Below, piece after piece: positions 43,938 to 54,015 of a DNA stretch of 64,000 nucleotides. The notes under the pieces are model-generated. The model ran no database searches and was not told where the DNA came from. It worked only from the letters and a program-made list of their open reading frames with translations. Both the position numbers and the translations under genes were made by a program. The DNA is taken from positions 1-64,000 of the forward strand of contig CAZXIE010000003.1 of the NCBI GenBank assembly GCA_964640065.1. Reading direction: 5' to 3'. Source of the DNA: JAJRXG01 sp964640065 (GTDB lineage Bacteria > Bacteroidota > Bacteroidia > Chitinophagales > Saprospiraceae). Each line of letters begins with the position of its first letter. Positions within the stretch are counted from its first letter, which is position 1.

Positions 43938-46900
43938 ATGTACGCTTTAAAACGAGCAAGTCTCCTCTCTTTTTCAACTCTATTTTTAGGATTACTCTTC
44001 TCTAATTCTGCTATAGCACAAATAGACGCGAGCGCTGAAGCGCAGTGTACTGGTGTCACGCAAGATCAACACTATATAATCAACGTCACGAACATACCGA
44101 CAACCGGTGATTTCGAGATTTACATTAATGGTAGCCTAGTTGGTACAACTAATTCAGGGTCATTTACAAGTGACGAGATAGCGTTTGACGATGGAACCAT
44201 CACAAATTTAGTGGAGGTCAGAGATGTATCTGATGCAACTAATACTGCAGAGATAATGGTTCATGAGGTACTTTGTACTGATGTGAATCAAGATGGTAAT
44301 TTTGATTTTAACACGGACGTATGTGACTATACAAAACCACTTGGTACAGGTGGAGCGATAGTCTCTACAGTTGCACCATATAATAGTGCTAACGTCTACC
44401 TATATGTACTTACGGGGCAAGACGGTATCTATCAGACGGGCACTTCAGAGACAAACAACAGCGGTCTTTTTGAAGACTTAGAAAATGGAGACTACTCAGT
44501 CTTTGCTTTTAATTTCTTATCAGAGTCAGAAGCAGATGCTTTTCTAGCAGCCATACCTAATAATCAAGATCTTAATTCTTATACACCTCCAGGTGAGCCT
44601 ACTTGTTATGCTTTATGTGGATCTGCAGATTATACAGTGGACTGTGAGTCTATCGTCGATATCTATGTAGATCCATCTGATGAAGAGGTTTGTATGGAAG
44701 GAGATGCTACTTTCTTTATACAAGATTCTATCATAGCTCCTGTGCCGGATAACGCTGATCTCACTTACCAGTGGCAAGTGGATGATGGTAGTGGCACTTA
44801 CGTAAATGTAGGCGGAGAAACAGATTCTACCTTGATGTTAGAGGATGTAGTATTTGCTGACAGTGGTAATATGTACAGAGTTATAGTTACCCTAGTCGTC
44901 GATGGCACCGAAATATCTATGGATACAAGTGGTGTAGCTACATTAACTGTATATGATGATCCAGTGTTAGCAGCTGATCAAGATGTCACGGTGAATAGTG
45001 ATGAACCAACAGGTATAGATCTTACTCTTGATGATGGCAGTGTTGCTGCCGATAGTTTTGAGATAGTAACTATCACGGTTGGAGATGATCTCGATGGAGA
45101 TCCCGATAACGTTGATCCTGGCATTTATGTCGATTCAGATGTTATAGCAGATGATATGTTCACTAATACAGGTGTAGGTCCCGATACGGTGTTTTATGAT
45201 ATAGTACCTATCTCTGAACATGGTTGTCGTGGGGATACAGTTACTATATATGTAGAAGTTAGACCATGTCCTATGGTGTCGGATCTCGCTACTGTAGAAG
45301 CATGTAGTGGAGATGGAAGCAGTACAGGGTTGCCTTCTACTGATGATAACGGACTAGTGCTTGATAGCTTGACAGTTACTTCATCTGTCGGATCAAATAT
45401 CGCAGGTACAGCATTCAGTGGTTTAGTTCTACCTGCCAACTTAGATGTTATAACACTAGATACATTTACTAATGTCAGTGACGCAGTGGACTCGGTAGTT
45501 TATACCATTACTCCTTATGCTAATAATTGTGCTGGCTCACCATTTGAGTTAGTCATAGAGATAGATCCTGAACCAGTATTTGAAGATGTCGTACAGGACG
45601 TATGTAGTGATGAGGAGATAGGGATAGATCTCGCGTTTACGGATGATTCAGGCCTTGATATCCAAAGTGTAAGTATCACAGCTGCTGTAGGAGGAGGCTT
45701 AACAGGTGATGCTACTGAAGGAACGGACTTAACATCTACCAGTGCTATATCTGCAGACGTATTTACTAATACAGGTACAGCGACTGACAGTGTAGTTTAT
45801 ACAGTAACACCGACCTCTACGGATGGATGTGTAGGAGAATCGTATCAGATCGTAGTCCGGATCACTACGGAACCAGTTGGGTCCGATCCAGAACCTACAG
45901 TGTGTAGTGATGAGATATCAGACATCGTTCTTGATGACCTCATTACCAATAGTTCTTCAGGCGTGAGTTTTGAATGGTTCGCAGATGATAATCCTAATGT
46001 AACTGGCGAGCCGTCTGGGTCACAATCCTCTGATACGATTAGTATCCAGTTAACTAATACATCTGATAACTCAGAAGACGTGGTCTTCAATGTTATTCCA
46101 ACAGATGGCGCTACATGTATAGGAGATACATTTACGGTGACTGTGACTGTATTACCAGCTCCAGAATTTGATGACGAGACGGCAACAGTTTGTAGTGATG
46201 AAGATCTAGATATAGATATCTCTCTAAGTCAGACTAATGGAGTAGACGTTAGCGGTTATACTTATACGGTAGTTAGTTCTAACGAGGAAGGCGTGCCTGC
46301 TGGGGATGACAGAACTGATACGTCAGCCGTCAATATAACAGACTCGTATTCTAATACGACAGGGTCTGATGTGACTATTATCTATACAGTCACTCCGATT
46401 TCCTCTAGTGATTGTGAAGGAGCAGAGTTCGATATAACAGTTACAGTACGATCATCATCAATGACGTCATTAGACGAGGAGATATGTGCAGGCGACGACT
46501 TTACAGTAGGATCGAGTACTTATGATGAAACAGGTATCTACATGGATACCCTAACAGCAGCAAATGGATGTGATAGTATAGTAACCTTAGACTTGACGGT
46601 CTTACCATTAGCTACTACGTCATTAGACGAAGAGATCTGTTCAGGAGAATCCTTTACAGTGGGTACAAGCACTTATACTGAGTCTGGAACATTCGTGGAT
46701 ACAATATCAGCAGGAGCTGCGAATGGATGTGATAGTATAGTAACGTTGAACTTAACAGTAATACCGAAACCGGAGGATTCAGTAACAGACGCTACGATCT
46801 GTGAAGGAGAGACGTTTACTTGGACAGTTAATGGAGAAGAGTATACGACCGCTCAGACTGGGTTACGCATAACCAATGATGGATGTACAGCAGATGACGT

Positions 46901-47246
46901 ACTGAACTTAACGGTAGATCCAGCTGTGGTAGTAGATCTCGATACGGAAGCGACGATATGTTCTACTGAGAATGTAGATCTTACAGATATAGGTGCAGGG
47001 ATATCAGGAGGTGCCACTAGTGGTACATGGTCCGTAGTCGGTGGCGGCGGAACATTTGATGAAGGCACTGCGTTCCCAGGAGCCACGACATTCACACCTA
47101 GTGAAGATCAGATAGATAGTGGAGAGATTACTCTAACATTAACTTCGGAAACTCCAGAAGGACCTTGTCCATCGGAATCCGCGTCGATAACAGTAAGTAT
47201 ACTCGATATCAGATGTAGCGAGTTCCCATGGGATGGAAACGATTAA
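43938..47246 (+). CDS. large secreted repeat protein lacking a sorting domain
   Basis: A 1102-residue protein with a signal peptide (cleavage after A-I-A-Q near 28). Its N-terminal module (about 115-240) includes V-Y-L-Y-V-L-T, F-E-D-L-E-N-G-D-Y-S-V-F-A-F and Y-T-V-D-C, and is clearly related to the same region of the 1464-residue protein. It is followed by PKD-like repeats of about 100 residues with C-S-D-E openings, then two S-L-D-E-E-I-C repeats (about 835-930) and related units. The chain stops at E-F-P-W-D-G-N-D with no type-A or type-B T9SS domain, and a terminator follows at once, so no downstream fragment is missing. How it is retained or exported is unclear. Confidence 0.88.
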   Translation: MYALKRASLLSFSTLFLGLLFSNSAIAQIDASAEAQCTGVTQDQHYIINVTNIPTTGDFEIYINGSLVGTTNSGSFTSDEIAFDDGTITNLVEVRDVSDATNTAEIMVHEVLCTDVNQDGNFDFNTDVCDYTKPLGTGGAIVSTVAPYNSANVYLYVLTGQDGIYQTGTSETNNSGLFEDLENGDYSVFAFNFLSESEADAFLAAIPNNQDLNSYTPPGEPTCYALCGSADYTVDCESIVDIYVDPSDEEVCMEGDATFFIQDSIIAPVPDNADLTYQWQVDDGSGTYVNVGGETDSTLMLEDVVFADSGNMYRVIVTLVVDGTEISMDTSGVATLTVYDDPVLAADQDVTVNSDEPTGIDLTLDDGSVAADSFEIVTITVGDDLDGDPDNVDPGIYVDSDVIADDMFTNTGVGPDTVFYDIVPISEHGCRGDTVTIYVEVRPCPMVSDLATVEACSGDGSSTGLPSTDDNGLVLDSLTVTSSVGSNIAGTAFSGLVLPANLDVITLDTFTNVSDAVDSVVYTITPYANNCAGSPFELVIEIDPEPVFEDVVQDVCSDEEIGIDLAFTDDSGLDIQSVSITAAVGGGLTGDATEGTDLTSTSAISADVFTNTGTATDSVVYTVTPTSTDGCVGESYQIVVRITTEPVGSDPEPTVCSDEISDIVLDDLITNSSSGVSFEWFADDNPNVTGEPSGSQSSDTISIQLTNTSDNSEDVVFNVIPTDGATCIGDTFTVTVTVLPAPEFDDETATVCSDEDLDIDISLSQTNGVDVSGYTYTVVSSNEEGVPAGDDRTDTSAVNITDSYSNTTGSDVTIIYTVTPISSSDCEGAEFDITVTVRSSSMTSLDEEICAGDDFTVGSSTYDETGIYMDTLTAANGCDSIVTLDLTVLPLATTSLDEEICSGESFTVGTSTYTESGTFVDTISAGAANGCDSIVTLNLTVIPKPEDSVTDATICEGETFTWTVNGEEYTTAQTGLRITNDGCTADDVLNLTVDPAVVVDLDTEATICSTENVDLTDIGAGISGGATSGTWSVVGGGGTFDEGTAFPGATTFTPSEDQIDSGEITLTLTSETPEGPCPSESASITVSILDIRCSEFPWDGND
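44795..44807 (-). repeat. dispersed GNRA motif, copy 13
   Basis: ATTTACGTAAGTG on the minus strand (pair A/T, loop GTAA), inside the 1102-residue protein gene, encoding T-Y-V-N on the sense strand. Confidence 0.85.
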
Positions 47247-47272
47247 TCGGATAAATTAAAAGCAATTATACC

Positions 47273-47306
47273 AAAGAGCGATGATCGTCAGATCATCGCT
47301 CTTTTT
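47273..47306 (+). terminator. strong terminator after the 1102-residue protein gene
   Basis: AAAGAGCGATGATC and GATCATCGCTCTTT form a perfect 14-pair stem around a GTCA loop, followed by further T residues. Confidence 0.95.
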
Positions 47307-47417
47307 GTTTCTAGCTAGTACAGATTTTTCATATTACGATTTTTTGTAATATATTAGCCGCTGATATAGATGCGTCTATATCAAATGCCTCCAACAGATT
47401 GCAATAGGACCTTATCG

Positions 47418-47442
47418 TTTCTTATCCATAATAGATAAGAAA
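47418..47442 (+). promoter_or_regulatory. leader hairpin before the 1464-residue protein gene
   Basis: TTTCTTATC pairs perfectly with GATAAGAAA around CATAATA, ending 23 bases before the ATG. It could protect the mRNA 5' region or control initiation. Confidence 0.5.
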
Positions 47443-47465
47443 CACACGGATAGGGAAACTACACA

Positions 47466-50400
47466 ATGACAAGAAGAAAGGTCCTTCTTTGCAGTCTCGT
47501 TATGTCACTCGCATACTTGACTTCATATGATCTTATATCGCAGGGTATAGGTGACCGGATAGTCTATACGGTTACACCATCATGCGAGAGTCCAGACCCC
47601 GATAAGCCTACTCTAAGAGAGCAGTACTTCCTCAAGCTAGATATATCATCCTTCTCAGACAGAACTGAAGACGATATAGAGATCATCGTTGATGGTACTC
47701 CCTTTGTTCAGCTACACATAGAAACTTCGGATTTACCAATTACTCGTTTCGTAGGGCCATTTACACATAGTGGAGTAGGAGGTACCTTTAGAGAATACAT
47801 CGTAAGATCGCTTACGGATGGCATAGCAGATACACTTTACTTACCAGAAGTGGTCTGTGGGATTTCTACTAGCAATGGTTTAAATAATGCAGGGTACTAC
47901 TGCGAAGATGGCTTATACGGCCTAGTAGCTCAGGTAACGCCTGAGATCTTGGAAGAGCCACTGCTTCCAGAAAAAACATACTTATATATTTTAGTAGAAA
48001 GTGCATCACTCACTATCGCTGATAGAAACTTTAGTGGGCACTTTCAAGATCTTGAAGATCTCTCATCATATGAGCTCCATGCATATGCCATACCATTTGA
48101 AGAGCAAGCATCTTTCTTGACCGATGTCGTTATCGGGGAGACCTTTGATGAAGAATTATTCAGTGTGTGTTTTGCTACCTGCGGCGTTTTTGATGTGTTA
48201 GTGGATTGTAGCTCATTTGATCTGAGTCTAGATAAGCGCGTAAGGGGTGGTTTTACCTATGAGGTCGGAGAGATCGTAACCTTTGATATAGAGGTGACTA
48301 ATGACGGCACCTTAACCGCCTACGATATAGTTGTTTCTGATATGCTTCCTACGGGATTAGACTTCCTTCCAGCACAAAATCCGATCTGGACTGACGAGCA
48401 CACAAGCCTACCTATAGATAGTCTTTTGCCTGGAGCGTCGGTGACCCTTCCCATACTCGTCAGAGTCAATGAAGAAAGTCTGAATCAAGAGGTTATTAAT
48501 ACTGCTGAGATCGTATTTGCTACAAGCATATCTGGTCATGACATCCCAGCTTTTGACGTAGATAGTACGCCTGATAATGATCTATCATCTGAAGATGATA
48601 TCGATGATGCAGAGATCACGATCTTACAAAGTTTGTGTGCTGCGACATTTGAGATAGAGGCACAAAATGAAGTTGTGTGCCTTGGCGGCCCTCTTTCTAT
48701 GTCTGCGGATATCCTAATGTCAACTCAGCCAGTGAGATATATATGGAGATTTGATGGAGAGATAGTATCTCGGGATAGCCTTTTTATAATTGAAGACCAT
48801 GTTCCTTCTGATTATGGCACTTACTCTCTAACTATCATAGATGGCAATGGGTGTGCAGGTACAGAGCTTATAGAGATAGAACCGATTGATAACCAAGAAA
48901 GATTCGCTTGCTTTGATGATATCAACGTAAGTGTTAATCGGGATTGCGAGATATGGCTAACCGCTCTTATGTTCACTTCTCGGGATGTAAGAGGTCTAAG
49001 AGATTATGATGTAGTGATCAGGGATGCGGATGGTAATCTTGTGGACCAGGCAGACCTAACGAGTTATGCTCCGGGTACTGTTCTAGAAGCGCAGGTCGTC
49101 AATCCATGTACAGGAGAAGTCATCTGTTGGTCAAGGCTTCACATCGAAAGCAAGCTAGATCCGGAGATTAATATTTACGGAAGTGAAACAAGGGAGATCG
49201 TCTGTACGGCACTACAAAGTGATGAGCCTACAGACATCATCGAGACATACAATGATCTTTTTGAGGATGATATCTTTGATGCTCAGACATATGCTGATAG
49301 CTTTAATCAACTGGTCTGTCTGCAAGAGTGGGAAGTGGAAACACGAGATCTGTTGGTGATATCAGATGAAGAATGCTTTTCACAGTCAGTCGTAAGGATA
49401 TACTCCGTTTTTGACCAAGAAAGATTTTTGCCGGTAGATACGGTGACTATAGATATAGTCGCTTTAGATCTGTCTAATATCCAGATGCCTGATGATATAT
49501 CTAATCTCGATTGTAATAGCGGGATTACTGCTAGTGAGCTTGCTTCATACCCGTCATATGTAGTCAATGGTACGAACATCACCATCGAGAATATCACAAC
49601 GGGTGATCGCAATGCCGTATGTAATATAGCAGTGACCTACACAGATGAAATACTTGTGAAGGACTGTAAGTTTGGTGCAACCAGGATCTCTCGTACTTGG
49701 TCTATATCTGATTGGTGTTCAGAGCAGACGATATCGGAGGTGCAGCATCTATTTGTCAGAGATAATCAAGCGCCAGCCATAACAAGGACACAAGAAGATA
49801 TAAGACTTGTCACTGCACCATTCGCATGTTTTGCGACTATAGATGTAAGAGAATATGTAGCGCTTAGTGATCTATGCGATGCTTCTCCAGATATGCTAGT
49901 TGTAGGGCAGGATGCAGGAGTATATACCGTCACTCTGTCGATAGGAGAGCATGAAATAGAGGTCATCGCTAAGGACAAATGTGGTAATGAGACAACAACT
50001 AACCTCACTGTTGTTATATCAGATAAAGAGCTGCCAGTAGTTATCTTAAAAGAGAATCTATCTATCAGCTTAGACCAAGATGCTGCTGGCATATGGAGTA
50101 ACGCCATCTCGGCTATTATACTGGACGCAGGTAGCCATGATCATGATTGTGGACCCGTTACTCTCTCTGTGGCCCGGGCCTCGGAAGTAACGATGATGAG
50201 ATCAGCGAGAGGAGCGATGCGAGTCGATGCAGATATGATGAACTGTGGAGATATATCTGACGCTGCAGACTTAGACGAAGATGGTTTTATATCTATAGAT
50301 GAAATCTTCCGTGAGGAGATAGGATTTTGTTGTCAAGACATAGGCAGAGAGGTTCTCTTAGTAGTAAGGGCTGAAGATCTCTCAGGTAATATCTCAGAGG

Positions 50401-51860
50401 CTGAAGCTTCTGTAAGGGTCGAAGCTAACTTAGAGTGGGTATCGTGTGATGATGCGGACCCGTGTACTATAGATGATCGTGAGTATGGAGACTGCCCATG
50501 TAGCGGATCACCAGATCTAACTGATATAGATGAAGATGGTATACTTGACTGTAGCGACGAATCTATCATGCTTTGTTTAGATGGAGAGAGTATAAGTGCG
50601 GCACCAGATGAAGTCTCTTCTTATCTGAGTGATGGAGCGACAGGTGGAGCTTGTGACACAGACCAGATGGCGCGCATAAGTGGACGTACGTATACCATCG
50701 AAGGGGATATGATAGAGGACGTGACGATCACTAATAACGCGAGAACAAATATTACCAATAGTGGAGGTGAGTACCTATTCTCAGACAACCCACTTTATAA
50801 TAACTATACGCTGCAACCATCACTTGACACTGAATACGTCAATGGGCTGAGTGTAAGTGATCTCATCATACTTGAAGATGTTGTACTCGGATTAAGGAGT
50901 CTAGACAACCCTTATCTAAGGATCGCTGCGGATATTAATAATGATGGTAGAATATCTGCCCTGGACCTCCAGCAGTTGCGACTCCTATTACTTGGACACT
51001 CGGATACTTTTGAAAATCAAAGTTGGAGATTTATCGTAGCTGGTTATGTCTTTCCAGATGAAAATAAACCTTATGACTTTGAGGACATCATATATATAAC
51101 TGACTTGGCCCAGGACGTACAAGATCAAGATTGGATCGGAGTAAAAATCGGTGATCTCAATAACACAGTAAGAGCTAATAGCACGAAGTCATTATCTAGA
51201 TCAGATAAAAGATACTCTATCACGCTGCCTGACTTGAAGGTAGACCGCGGTGAAGAAGTTATGATCCCTATCAGGCTAGAGGATGTAGCTATCCGAGGTA
51301 TTCAGTTTGAATTACAACTTGAAGATTTAGATCTCATTAGTATAGAAGGACTCCCGATAAACTCATATCAGTATGACGAAGAGTATAATCGTCTTAGAAT
51401 CGTATGGCATGATGATGAGCTTCATCCTGCGGGATCATCGTTAGCTACTCTTCAACTCAAAGCCGAAAAGAAAACAGAGATATCCAAGTCGATTCATCTT
51501 AACTATGTGTTGACTCCAGAAGTCGTGTTGGCCACTGAAGAAAGAGGATCGCTTTTATTAGACTTCGAAGAAGGTCTGGATTTGGTTGCTTCTTCAGCTA
51601 TCAGTTTATACCAGAATCAACCAAACCCATTCACAGGAGAGACTATTATCCAATTTGAAATACCAAAGGGGGGGGAAGTCGACTTATCCTTCTTTGATGC
51701 AAGTGGCAGATTCATATATGGCATCATCGACGATTATGGCCCTGGTATCAATGCGATACAGCTCACGCGATCTGACTTAAAACTTCTTTCAGGAGTTATC
51801 CTTTATAGGATGAAATATCGCGATCAGGTGGTTACCCGTAAGATGGTATTGCAAGATTAA
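47466..51860 (+). CDS. giant T9SS type-A surface protein with DUF11, HYR-like, dockerin-like and cohesin-like modules
   Basis: A 1464-residue secreted protein. After a signal peptide (about 1-26), an N-terminal module is shared with the 1102-residue protein. A DUF11 repeat (about 254-380: F-D-I-E-V-T-N-D-G-T-L-T-A-Y-D) follows, then a PKD-like unit and HYR-like units with S-R-T-W-S-I-S-D-W-C. A dockerin-like pair ends in the canonical calcium loop D-I-N-N-D-G-R-I-S-A-L-D (about 1160). A cohesin-like domain (about 1247-1375) precedes the type-A sorting domain (Y-Q-N-Q-P-N-P-F). An eight-G run inside the sorting domain (51668-51675) is a potential slippage site. Confidence 0.92.
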   Translation: MTRRKVLLCSLVMSLAYLTSYDLISQGIGDRIVYTVTPSCESPDPDKPTLREQYFLKLDISSFSDRTEDDIEIIVDGTPFVQLHIETSDLPITRFVGPFTHSGVGGTFREYIVRSLTDGIADTLYLPEVVCGISTSNGLNNAGYYCEDGLYGLVAQVTPEILEEPLLPEKTYLYILVESASLTIADRNFSGHFQDLEDLSSYELHAYAIPFEEQASFLTDVVIGETFDEELFSVCFATCGVFDVLVDCSSFDLSLDKRVRGGFTYEVGEIVTFDIEVTNDGTLTAYDIVVSDMLPTGLDFLPAQNPIWTDEHTSLPIDSLLPGASVTLPILVRVNEESLNQEVINTAEIVFATSISGHDIPAFDVDSTPDNDLSSEDDIDDAEITILQSLCAATFEIEAQNEVVCLGGPLSMSADILMSTQPVRYIWRFDGEIVSRDSLFIIEDHVPSDYGTYSLTIIDGNGCAGTELIEIEPIDNQERFACFDDINVSVNRDCEIWLTALMFTSRDVRGLRDYDVVIRDADGNLVDQADLTSYAPGTVLEAQVVNPCTGEVICWSRLHIESKLDPEINIYGSETREIVCTALQSDEPTDIIETYNDLFEDDIFDAQTYADSFNQLVCLQEWEVETRDLLVISDEECFSQSVVRIYSVFDQERFLPVDTVTIDIVALDLSNIQMPDDISNLDCNSGITASELASYPSYVVNGTNITIENITTGDRNAVCNIAVTYTDEILVKDCKFGATRISRTWSISDWCSEQTISEVQHLFVRDNQAPAITRTQEDIRLVTAPFACFATIDVREYVALSDLCDASPDMLVVGQDAGVYTVTLSIGEHEIEVIAKDKCGNETTTNLTVVISDKELPVVILKENLSISLDQDAAGIWSNAISAIILDAGSHDHDCGPVTLSVARASEVTMMRSARGAMRVDADMMNCGDISDAADLDEDGFISIDEIFREEIGFCCQDIGREVLLVVRAEDLSGNISEAEASVRVEANLEWVSCDDADPCTIDDREYGDCPCSGSPDLTDIDEDGILDCSDESIMLCLDGESISAAPDEVSSYLSDGATGGACDTDQMARISGRTYTIEGDMIEDVTITNNARTNITNSGGEYLFSDNPLYNNYTLQPSLDTEYVNGLSVSDLIILEDVVLGLRSLDNPYLRIAADINNDGRISALDLQQLRLLLLGHSDTFENQSWRFIVAGYVFPDENKPYDFEDIIYITDLAQDVQDQDWIGVKIGDLNNTVRANSTKSLSRSDKRYSITLPDLKVDRGEEVMIPIRLEDVAIRGIQFELQLEDLDLISIEGLPINSYQYDEEYNRLRIVWHDDELHPAGSSLATLQLKAEKKTEISKSIHLNYVLTPEVVLATEERGSLLLDFEEGLDLVASSAISLYQNQPNPFTGETIIQFEIPKGGEVDLSFFDASGRFIYGIIDDYGPGINAIQLTRSDLKLLSGVILYRMKYRDQVVTRKMVLQD
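49173..49185 (+). repeat. dispersed GNRA motif, copy 14
   Basis: ATTTACGGAAGTG (pair A/T, loop GGAA), sense, encoding I-Y-G-S. Confidence 0.85.
51668..51675 (+). repeat. eight-G homopolymer in a sorting-domain coding sequence
   Basis: A run of eight G lies in the codons for K-G-G-E of the T9SS type-A domain. Gain or loss of one G would shift the frame and remove the remainder of the sorting signal. Confidence 0.8.
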
Positions 51861-51964
51861 TCTATCCACATATTATACTGAAAATTGCATGAATCCTGAT
51901 ATTTATATATCATGAATTATCAATTGGTCAGATGATTTATTACATTTAGAGAAATCAGCTTGTC

Positions 51965-52321
51965 ATGAAAACCAACCCTCGCGAGATTCTTATTTACTAC
52001 AATCCAGAGTCTTCATCAGATCGTAAGACAATCGCATATGCTAAGAGTATGTCCAAACATGTAAAGACCTATAGTCATGGTGATGCGCAAGTCACCACAA
52101 CAGCATGGAAGAGTCTGCTCAAGAAGATGGATATAGAACCAAAGAAACTTTTCAATAAAGCTTTACCAGAATATCAGTCTTCGCTCAAAGGAAAAGAACT
52201 AGATGAGGAAGGCTGGTTACATGTCATCCAACATAACACACACTTGCTGAGATCTCCTATAGCCGTAAGAGGTGATAAGGTCGTCTTGTGCGAGAGACCT
52301 ACCGATATTTATCGGCTTTAG
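51965..52321 (+). CDS. ArsC/Spx-like thioredoxin-fold protein without catalytic cysteine
   Basis: A 118-residue protein of the arsenate reductase-like (ArsC/YffB/Spx) family. The active-site loop, normally containing the catalytic Cys, reads Y-Y-N-P-E-S-S-S-D-R-K-T, and the chain has no cysteine there. The rest is family-like: L-K-K-M-D-I-E-P-K-K-L-F-N-K-A, H-N-T-H-L-L-R-S-P-I-A-V-R-G-D-K and the C-terminal P-T-D-I-Y. It is therefore unlikely to reduce arsenate and may be a structural or regulatory relative. Its stop overlaps the stop of the convergent metalloprotease gene by four bases. Confidence 0.88.
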   Translation: MKTNPREILIYYNPESSSDRKTIAYAKSMSKHVKTYSHGDAQVTTTAWKSLLKKMDIEPKKLFNKALPEYQSSLKGKELDEEGWLHVIQHNTHLLRSPIAVRGDKVVLCERPTDIYRL

Positions 52322-53691
52322 TTATCTACGCACTCTTTTATACTTACATCTAAGTTCGCGCCTAATTCGATCGTAAAGCCCTTCATAAGTTCAGTATTGC
52401 CGATGGTTGATAAACTTAGATAGGCTTGCGTAGAGAGGTGACCACGATAATTGATTTCTTCTAAACTTTGATAAGAGAGGCTCGTGTCGATTACTTGTGG
52501 AAGAGGTTCGTCATCATTACAAGTACTTATCTCAGGTATAAAAGTTAGAGTCCAAACGAAACCTTCTTGACTCCATTTGTCATCCCATTCTATATAGATT
52601 TTTTGTTGAGCAAGGACTTCTAACCCTATGGCCGCTGCAGCATAGTTATATCCTTCTCCACTCATACAGTTATCATCACTTTCGTAAATATGCCATAGGC
52701 CATCACAACTCCCAGTAAAGACTTGGAGTCTTGTATCGACTCCTTGGTGACAACTTTGTATGTCTAGTGTCCCGTTTTCTAGGGGAGTGAACGCATACCA
52801 CTTGGCATGCTGGGCGTCTTCTCTAGCAGCTCCAGAACCTGTTATAATATTATCGATGTATATATCCTCATTGTGCATGATAGTGATCGCTTCTTCACAA
52901 GCCTCACCTTCGTTAGCGATACATTCGGCTATGTAATTTTTGATGCGGGCAGCAGGTTCTTGCCCCAGCCCATGTCTAAAATCCACTCCTTCTATATGAC
53001 CTTGACAATAACTCATGATGGTGCCACCTTCTGAAGGTATCGGTGCATCGTTACAACCATTATTAATACTACAACCATCTATCGCGATATCTCCTTCAGG
53101 TCCCCACACACAGTCGTGGGTATGTTGAGATCCGAGGTTATGGCCGATTTCGTGAGCCATGATATGGACATCCCAGCTATACTCCCATGCAGCACCTACT
53201 TCTCCAGTAACTGTGCTTATACCAAATGACTTTGTCTGATCACAGAGTCCTCGAAGAAAAGACTTACCACCTTGATAAGTACCGGTGTCCGTAAGCAAAT
53301 GAGCGAGGTGACCACTATGTGATCCTCTATGATGAAAACTGAAACTAGCTAACCCAGAGTTTAGATCGGTAAGGTCGTATGGGTCTGGCTCCCTCCAGAT
53401 GGTTAAGTCTGCTAATCCTATATGGATCTGATCCATCTGATAGATCTGGTCTACTTGATTTATAAGTTCATCGATGTATGCTGTTAGTTCGCTCTCTGTA
53501 AGATTAAGCGATCTATAAAGGTCGTATGAGATATATACATGGAGATAAATAGAATCTTGCTCGTTGCTCTTAAGGGCTCTACTATTTTCTTGGACATCGT
53601 AGTGAAAAGTCTCAGTATCACAAGAAGTATGCTGAGCAACACATGTCGCAGATAGCAGCACAAATAGAAGTATGCTTACAGTTTGGGGCAT
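52318..53691 (-). CDS. secreted zinc metalloprotease (reprolysin/ADAM-like M12B)
   Basis: A 457-residue metzincin. A signal peptide (cleavage after C-V-A-Q near 20) is followed by the catalytic domain with the zinc motif H-E-I-G-H-N-L-G-S-Q-H (about residues 182-192) and a Met-turn, T-I-M-S-Y-C. The region after it has many cysteines (C-S-I-N-N-G-C, C-I-A-N-E-G-E-A-C). A beta-sandwich with S-C-H-Q-G-V-D-T-R-L-Q-V-F-T-G-S-C resembles pre-peptidase C-terminal domains. No T9SS domain is present. It may process surface proteins of the neighbourhood, but that is inference. Confidence 0.9.
   Translation of the reverse strand: MPQTVSILLFVLLSATCVAQHTSCDTETFHYDVQENSRALKSNEQDSIYLHVYISYDLYRSLNLTESELTAYIDELINQVDQIYQMDQIHIGLADLTIWREPDPYDLTDLNSGLASFSFHHRGSHSGHLAHLLTDTGTYQGGKSFLRGLCDQTKSFGISTVTGEVGAAWEYSWDVHIMAHEIGHNLGSQHTHDCVWGPEGDIAIDGCSINNGCNDAPIPSEGGTIMSYCQGHIEGVDFRHGLGQEPAARIKNYIAECIANEGEACEEAITIMHNEDIYIDNIITGSGAAREDAQHAKWYAFTPLENGTLDIQSCHQGVDTRLQVFTGSCDGLWHIYESDDNCMSGEGYNYAAAAIGLEVLAQQKIYIEWDDKWSQEGFVWTLTFIPEISTCNDDEPLPQVIDTSLSYQSLEEINYRGHLSTQAYLSLSTIGNTELMKGFTIELGANLDVSIKECVDN
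52677..52689 (-). repeat. dispersed GNRA motif, copy 15
   Basis: ATTTACGAAAGTG on the minus strand (pair A/T, loop GAAA), sense in the metalloprotease gene, encoding I-Y-E-S. Confidence 0.85.
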
Positions 53692-54015
53692 CAGAGTATT
53701 GGTAAAAACAGTTTGCTCTACTAGTAGAGCTTTGTTCTATGACGCGTTCAGTTGGAGTACACACATCTACTTTTGAACACTATATGACAGATATCTGACG
53801 GATTAAGAGAACCTGAAAACGATATAGTCTTATCTGAAAAGAGAAAATAGTTGATGAAAAATATATATATAATTAAATTATATATGTACGTTTGTTCTGT
53901 TGTAGAAGATAACAAGACGAAATCAAGTCTTCTATAGCGACGAGATCATTTAATTATTAGGCCTCACTCGACCCCAGTTTAAAACGAAGCTTTTAATAAT
54001 TAAACCCCAAATCTC
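53692..54015 (+). promoter_or_regulatory. divergent control region upstream of the 1504-residue protein
   Basis: A perfect -7 box TACGTTTG lies at 53887-53894. Downstream of it are two strong hairpins: TAGAAGA/TCTTCTA, and an 11-base perfect inverted repeat TTTAATTATTA (53949-53959) / TAATAATTAAA (53994-54004) that ends 11 bases before the ATG and could mask the ribosome-binding region. An AT-only stretch around 53862-53884 precedes the -7 box. Confidence 0.5.
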
